From the NCBI GenBank assembly GCA_031285415.1, contig JAITWF010000148.1:1-6173 (forward strand): 6,173 bases of DNA. The letters are read 5' to 3'. Source of the stretch: Deferribacteraceae bacterium (lineage in GTDB: Bacteria > Chrysiogenota > Deferribacteres > Deferribacterales > JAISNW01). The position numbers and the translations under genes are program-made. The notes beneath the pieces are model-generated. The model was given only the letters and a program-made list of their open reading frames with translations, was not told where the DNA came from and ran no database searches. Of this stretch, positions 6,027 to 6,173 are shown piece by piece (positions within the stretch are counted from its first letter, which is position 1; each line of letters opens with the position of its first letter).

Positions 6027-6173
6027 ATGATTAAACGAGTCTATCTATCTCTGCTACTCTCCTTTATAGTTGCGCTCTTCACATTGAATGTCGTCACCTT
6101 TCTCGCAGGGTTTGACAAACGGCAGTTGGTAAACTTTTTTTACCTGCCAGAGCGGACAAACGCCGCACTGACG
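6027..6173 (+). CDS. N-terminus of an unidentified membrane-anchored or exported protein (3' end outside window)
   Basis: ATG 6027 opens a frame that stays open for all 49 remaining codons. It begins MIKRVYLSLLLSFIVA: a short positive N-terminus (K3, R4) followed by a hydrophobic stretch to about residue 28, then a polar region (FDKRQ, PERTN). This is the pattern of a signal anchor or uncleaved signal peptide. No Cys of a lipobox is present. The upstream in-frame stop is TGA 5994-5996, and the only non-ATG codon of note before 6027 is a CTG, so this start is the best available, although no Shine-Dalgarno precedes it. Sensor kinases, chemoreceptors and other envelope proteins can begin this way, but too little is visible to name a family. 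It is divergent from metF, and shared function cannot be inferred. Confidence 0.6.
   Translation, partial: MIKRVYLSLLLSFIVALFTLNVVTFLAGFDKRQLVNFFYLPERTNAALT

Noticed and set aside
1..6173. tRNA genes, CRISPR arrays, insertion sequences, phage or defence genes
   Set aside because: No cloverleaf, regularly spaced direct repeats, transposase or phage/defence motifs were seen; non-coding gaps are all under 100 bases.

Overview
The window comes from the chromosome of a Gram-negative bacterium. It carries a lipid A gene (lpxI), a type IV prepilin peptidase and housekeeping genes, and it shows no phage, transposon, CRISPR or plasmid signs. Base composition looks moderate. Genes are tightly packed, with stop/start overlaps of 1-4 bases, and Ile ATA, Leu CTA and Arg AGA/CGA codons are common. 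LpxI together with a Gfo/Idh/MocA oxidoreductase, a type IV prepilin peptidase and a DUF1015 protein would suit deep-branching Gram-negatives such as Deferribacterota, Chrysiogenota or the former Deltaproteobacteria. That placement is a weak inference and no marker in the window fixes it.

Layout. Positions 1-1532 (+): the 3' three-quarters of a Gfo/Idh/MocA sugar-nucleotide oxidoreductase gene overlaps lpxI by 4 bases, and the pair looks like the end of a lipid A (lpx) operon. A 13-base perfect inverted repeat follows at 1548-1575. Positions 1598-4786 (+): a prepilin peptidase gene with a TTG start, tyrS (tyrosyl-tRNA synthetase, 1-base overlap) and a DUF1015 gene (13 bases further on) form a second likely transcription unit. 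Positions 4787-4878: a convergent gap with a bulged hairpin, a polypyrimidine tract and a small nested GC-rich inverted repeat. Positions 4879-5966 (-): metF, followed by a DUF167/YggU gene with a GTG start inside the metF stop (GTGA). Positions 5967-6026: a 60-base divergent promoter gap. Positions 6027-6173 (+): the first 49 codons of an unidentified membrane-anchored or secreted protein, running off the window.

How the genes fit together. The first pair acts on UDP-GlcNAc-derived intermediates of lipid A synthesis. The second unit mixes pilus/secretion pilin processing with translation, and the DUF1015 protein has no settled role. MetF supplies 5-methyl-THF for methionine synthesis.

I found no clear undescribed multi-gene system. 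The points most worth checking are the oxidoreductase-lpxI pairing, the altered catalytic loops of the prepilin peptidase, the ParB/sulfiredoxin-like motif in the DUF1015 protein, and a marked excess of GATC sites.
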